A DNA stretch of 21,973 nt from a virus, in IMG/VR virus record IMGVR_UViG_3300047564_001149, positions 1-21,973 of that record; one strand, 5' to 3'. The translations under genes were made by a program, and so were the position numbers. Positions 15,916-21,973 of this stretch are shown one piece after another. Each line of letters starts with the position of its first letter. The stretch's first letter is position 1. The notes under the pieces were generated by a model. The model was not told the origin of the DNA and searched no databases. It saw only the letters and a program-made list of their open reading frames with translations.

Positions 15916-17103
15916 ATGGCTCAATACGATATTGCTGATGTAAACAATCAGCTTCAACAAGAAGCAGGGCGTATCGGCGAGATGATCGCCGCCAAGCTCA
16001 TTGCTACCGACCCTTGGAATCGCCTCATCAAGCAGGACACTTTTCCTGCTGGCATGGGCGAATCCATCCAAACGCTCATTCAAGAGCGCACCACCGTTCC
16101 TAACGCCTCTAGCACTGCTTGGGCTGACGTTGGAACTAACGATGGTTCTGGCAACAACTGCAACCCGACCCCTCAGGTTGTTGAGTTTGCTCGCACCCTT
16201 CGTTCCTACAACCTCCAGCAAGCTGCTATTCGTTCGCCCGGTTTCTGTGTGAACGATCTTCGCACTGCATGGAAGGCTGAAGAGCAATTGGCTGGTGAGG
16301 TCAAAGTCCTCAAAGAAAACAGTCAGTGGTTCTGGAGCAACCGCTACCGTGATGAGTTCTCTCGTCTCGCTGGTAACAAGGTTGTTCTTGATGTGCCTGA
16401 TACGATGGCAATGTCCAGCAGCGGAACCAACCAAGCGTTCCCTGCCGTGGCTCCTGCCTATGCGCTTGACCAAGGCATTCTCGATCAGTTCTACCTCGAT
16501 CTCTCCCGTGATGCCGCTGAAGGCAATTACGCAATGGTTGATGGTGAACCTCAATACGCTCTTATCTGCTCGCCTGAAACGAGCAACTACCTCAAGAAGC
16601 AGAACGCTGACATCCGTCAGGACTTGCGTTTCTCTTCGCAGGTTGACGAGCTTATTAAGCCTTTCGGTGCTGCTTTCAGCTACAGTGGTTATGTCCACTT
16701 GGTTGATCGTCAGGCTCCTCGCTACAACTTCGTTGATGGTGCGTTTGTGCGTGTTCCGTTCTTCACAACCAGCCCTGCCAGCACTGGCAACAAGGCTGTC
16801 GTGAATCCGGCCTACCGCTCTGCCGCTTATGAAGTTAGTTTCATTTATAACCCTCATGTCTTCACCTCCCGTGTTGCACAGGTCATCACTAGCCCCGGTT
16901 CGGGACTGAAGTTTGATCCTGTCAACTATCGCGGTGAGTTCATGTGGATCAACAACAAGGACAATGCTAATAACATCCTTGGTGTTAATGGCTACTTCTA
17001 CGCCTTGTTCATGCAAGGTTCTCAGCCGAAGCGTGTCGAGTGGGGTTATGCTCTCATGCATCTCCGTTGCTCGCCTGCTACGCTATATCAGTCCTGCTCG
17101 TAA
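15916..17103 (+). CDS. Major capsid protein (HK97-type)
   Basis: 395 residues, right size and position (after scaffold) for an HK97-fold capsid protein forming the icosahedral shell. The N-arm region (MAQYDIADVNNQLQQEAGRI) is followed by a DPWNRLIKQDTFPAGMGE segment and a C-terminal part rich in beta strands (AYEVSFIYNPHVFTSRV). Codon use differs from neighbours, with many C-ending codons such as CTC, CGT/CGC, AAC and ATC, as expected of the most highly translated virion gene. There is no Shine-Dalgarno, so initiation may depend on the unstructured AT-rich leader. A complete antisense frame over this gene is an artefact of that codon bias. I see no separate maturation protease in the window. 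Confidence 0.85.
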   Translation: MAQYDIADVNNQLQQEAGRIGEMIAAKLIATDPWNRLIKQDTFPAGMGESIQTLIQERTTVPNASSTAWADVGTNDGSGNNCNPTPQVVEFARTLRSYNLQQAAIRSPGFCVNDLRTAWKAEEQLAGEVKVLKENSQWFWSNRYRDEFSRLAGNKVVLDVPDTMAMSSSGTNQAFPAVAPAYALDQGILDQFYLDLSRDAAEGNYAMVDGEPQYALICSPETSNYLKKQNADIRQDLRFSSQVDELIKPFGAAFSYSGYVHLVDRQAPRYNFVDGAFVRVPFFTTSPASTGNKAVVNPAYRSAAYEVSFIYNPHVFTSRVAQVITSPGSGLKFDPVNYRGEFMWINNKDNANNILGVNGYFYALFMQGSQPKRVEWGYALMHLRCSPATLYQSCS

Positions 17104-17127
17104 GGTCTGATCTGGTTAAACAATAAT

Positions 17128-17160
17128 AAGTGTGGTGGGGTTCTATCCCCCACCGCACTT
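17128..17160 (+). other. Strong isolated hairpin after the capsid gene
   Basis: A 13-pair stem with one wobble (17128-17140 with 17148-17160) and a seven-base loop TTCTATC stands 24 bases after the capsid stop. No T-run follows, so it is not a standard terminator. It more likely protects the capsid mRNA 3' end or partly stops transcription ahead of the fibre genes. Confidence 0.6.
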
Positions 17161-17173
17161 AAACCTAAAGCTA

Positions 17174-21973
<4,800 letters not shown>

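Noticed and set aside
15847-17061. A 404-codon minus-strand open frame across the capsid gene
   Set aside because: It lies fully antisense to a convincing capsid gene and has no recognisable domains; it is explained by the capsid's biased codon use.
17132-17173. GTG 17132 as a start of the acidic protein
   Set aside because: It lies inside the 13-pair hairpin stem and has no ribosome site; later ATGs at 17174 and 17264 are better.

Overview
This window is a 22-kb piece of a tailed double-stranded DNA bacteriophage (or prophage) structural region. The evidence is a large terminase subunit, a portal, a scaffold-like protein, an HK97-type major capsid protein, long fibre proteins and a giant multi-domain virion protein, all packed with 1-, 4- or 8-base overlaps. 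A portal of about 770 residues together with a probable ejected giant protein suggests a podovirus-like particle, but no tail-tube or tape-measure gene is in view to settle this. The host is not shown directly. The only hint is autotransporter-associated beta-strand (PATR) repeats in the last gene, which are abundant in Verrucomicrobiota and relatives.

Layout. Bases 2-6301 hold the 3' part of one enormous plus-strand gene that is already open at the window edge. It is a polyvalent protein with, in order, a GNAT-like domain, a tRNA-guanine-transglycosylase/DpdA-like domain, a small barrel-like segment, a HELGH zinc-peptidase domain, an ADP-ribosyltransferase-like domain and a long hydrophobic-patched C-terminal region. 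Bases 6298-8449 are a coupled trio: a cysteine-rich protein, a GT-B/GT9-like glycosyltransferase and a SAM methyltransferase. The terminase large subunit (8454-10250) lies on the minus strand, tail-to-tail with the methyltransferase and divergent from what follows. From 10331 rightward comes the head operon: a small protein, a GT-A glycosyltransferase, the portal, two small proteins and a scaffold-like protein, closed by a clear intrinsic terminator at 15636-15667. After a 306-base leader that looks structured come the major capsid protein, an isolated strong hairpin, a glutamate-rich protein with two credible starts, a 1269-residue collagen-like fibre and the beginning of a PATR-repeat protein that runs off the window.

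How they may work together. Portal, scaffold and capsid build the head and the terminase fills it. The giant protein is probably carried in the virion and delivered with the DNA, bringing enzymes that could modify host proteins or nucleic acids at once. The two glycosyltransferases and the methyltransferase, which sit among structural genes, could decorate the Gly-X-Thr fibre or other virion parts (inference). The most notable item is the TGT/DpdA-like domain inside the giant protein, because this family exchanges guanine for 7-deazaguanines in tRNA or DNA.
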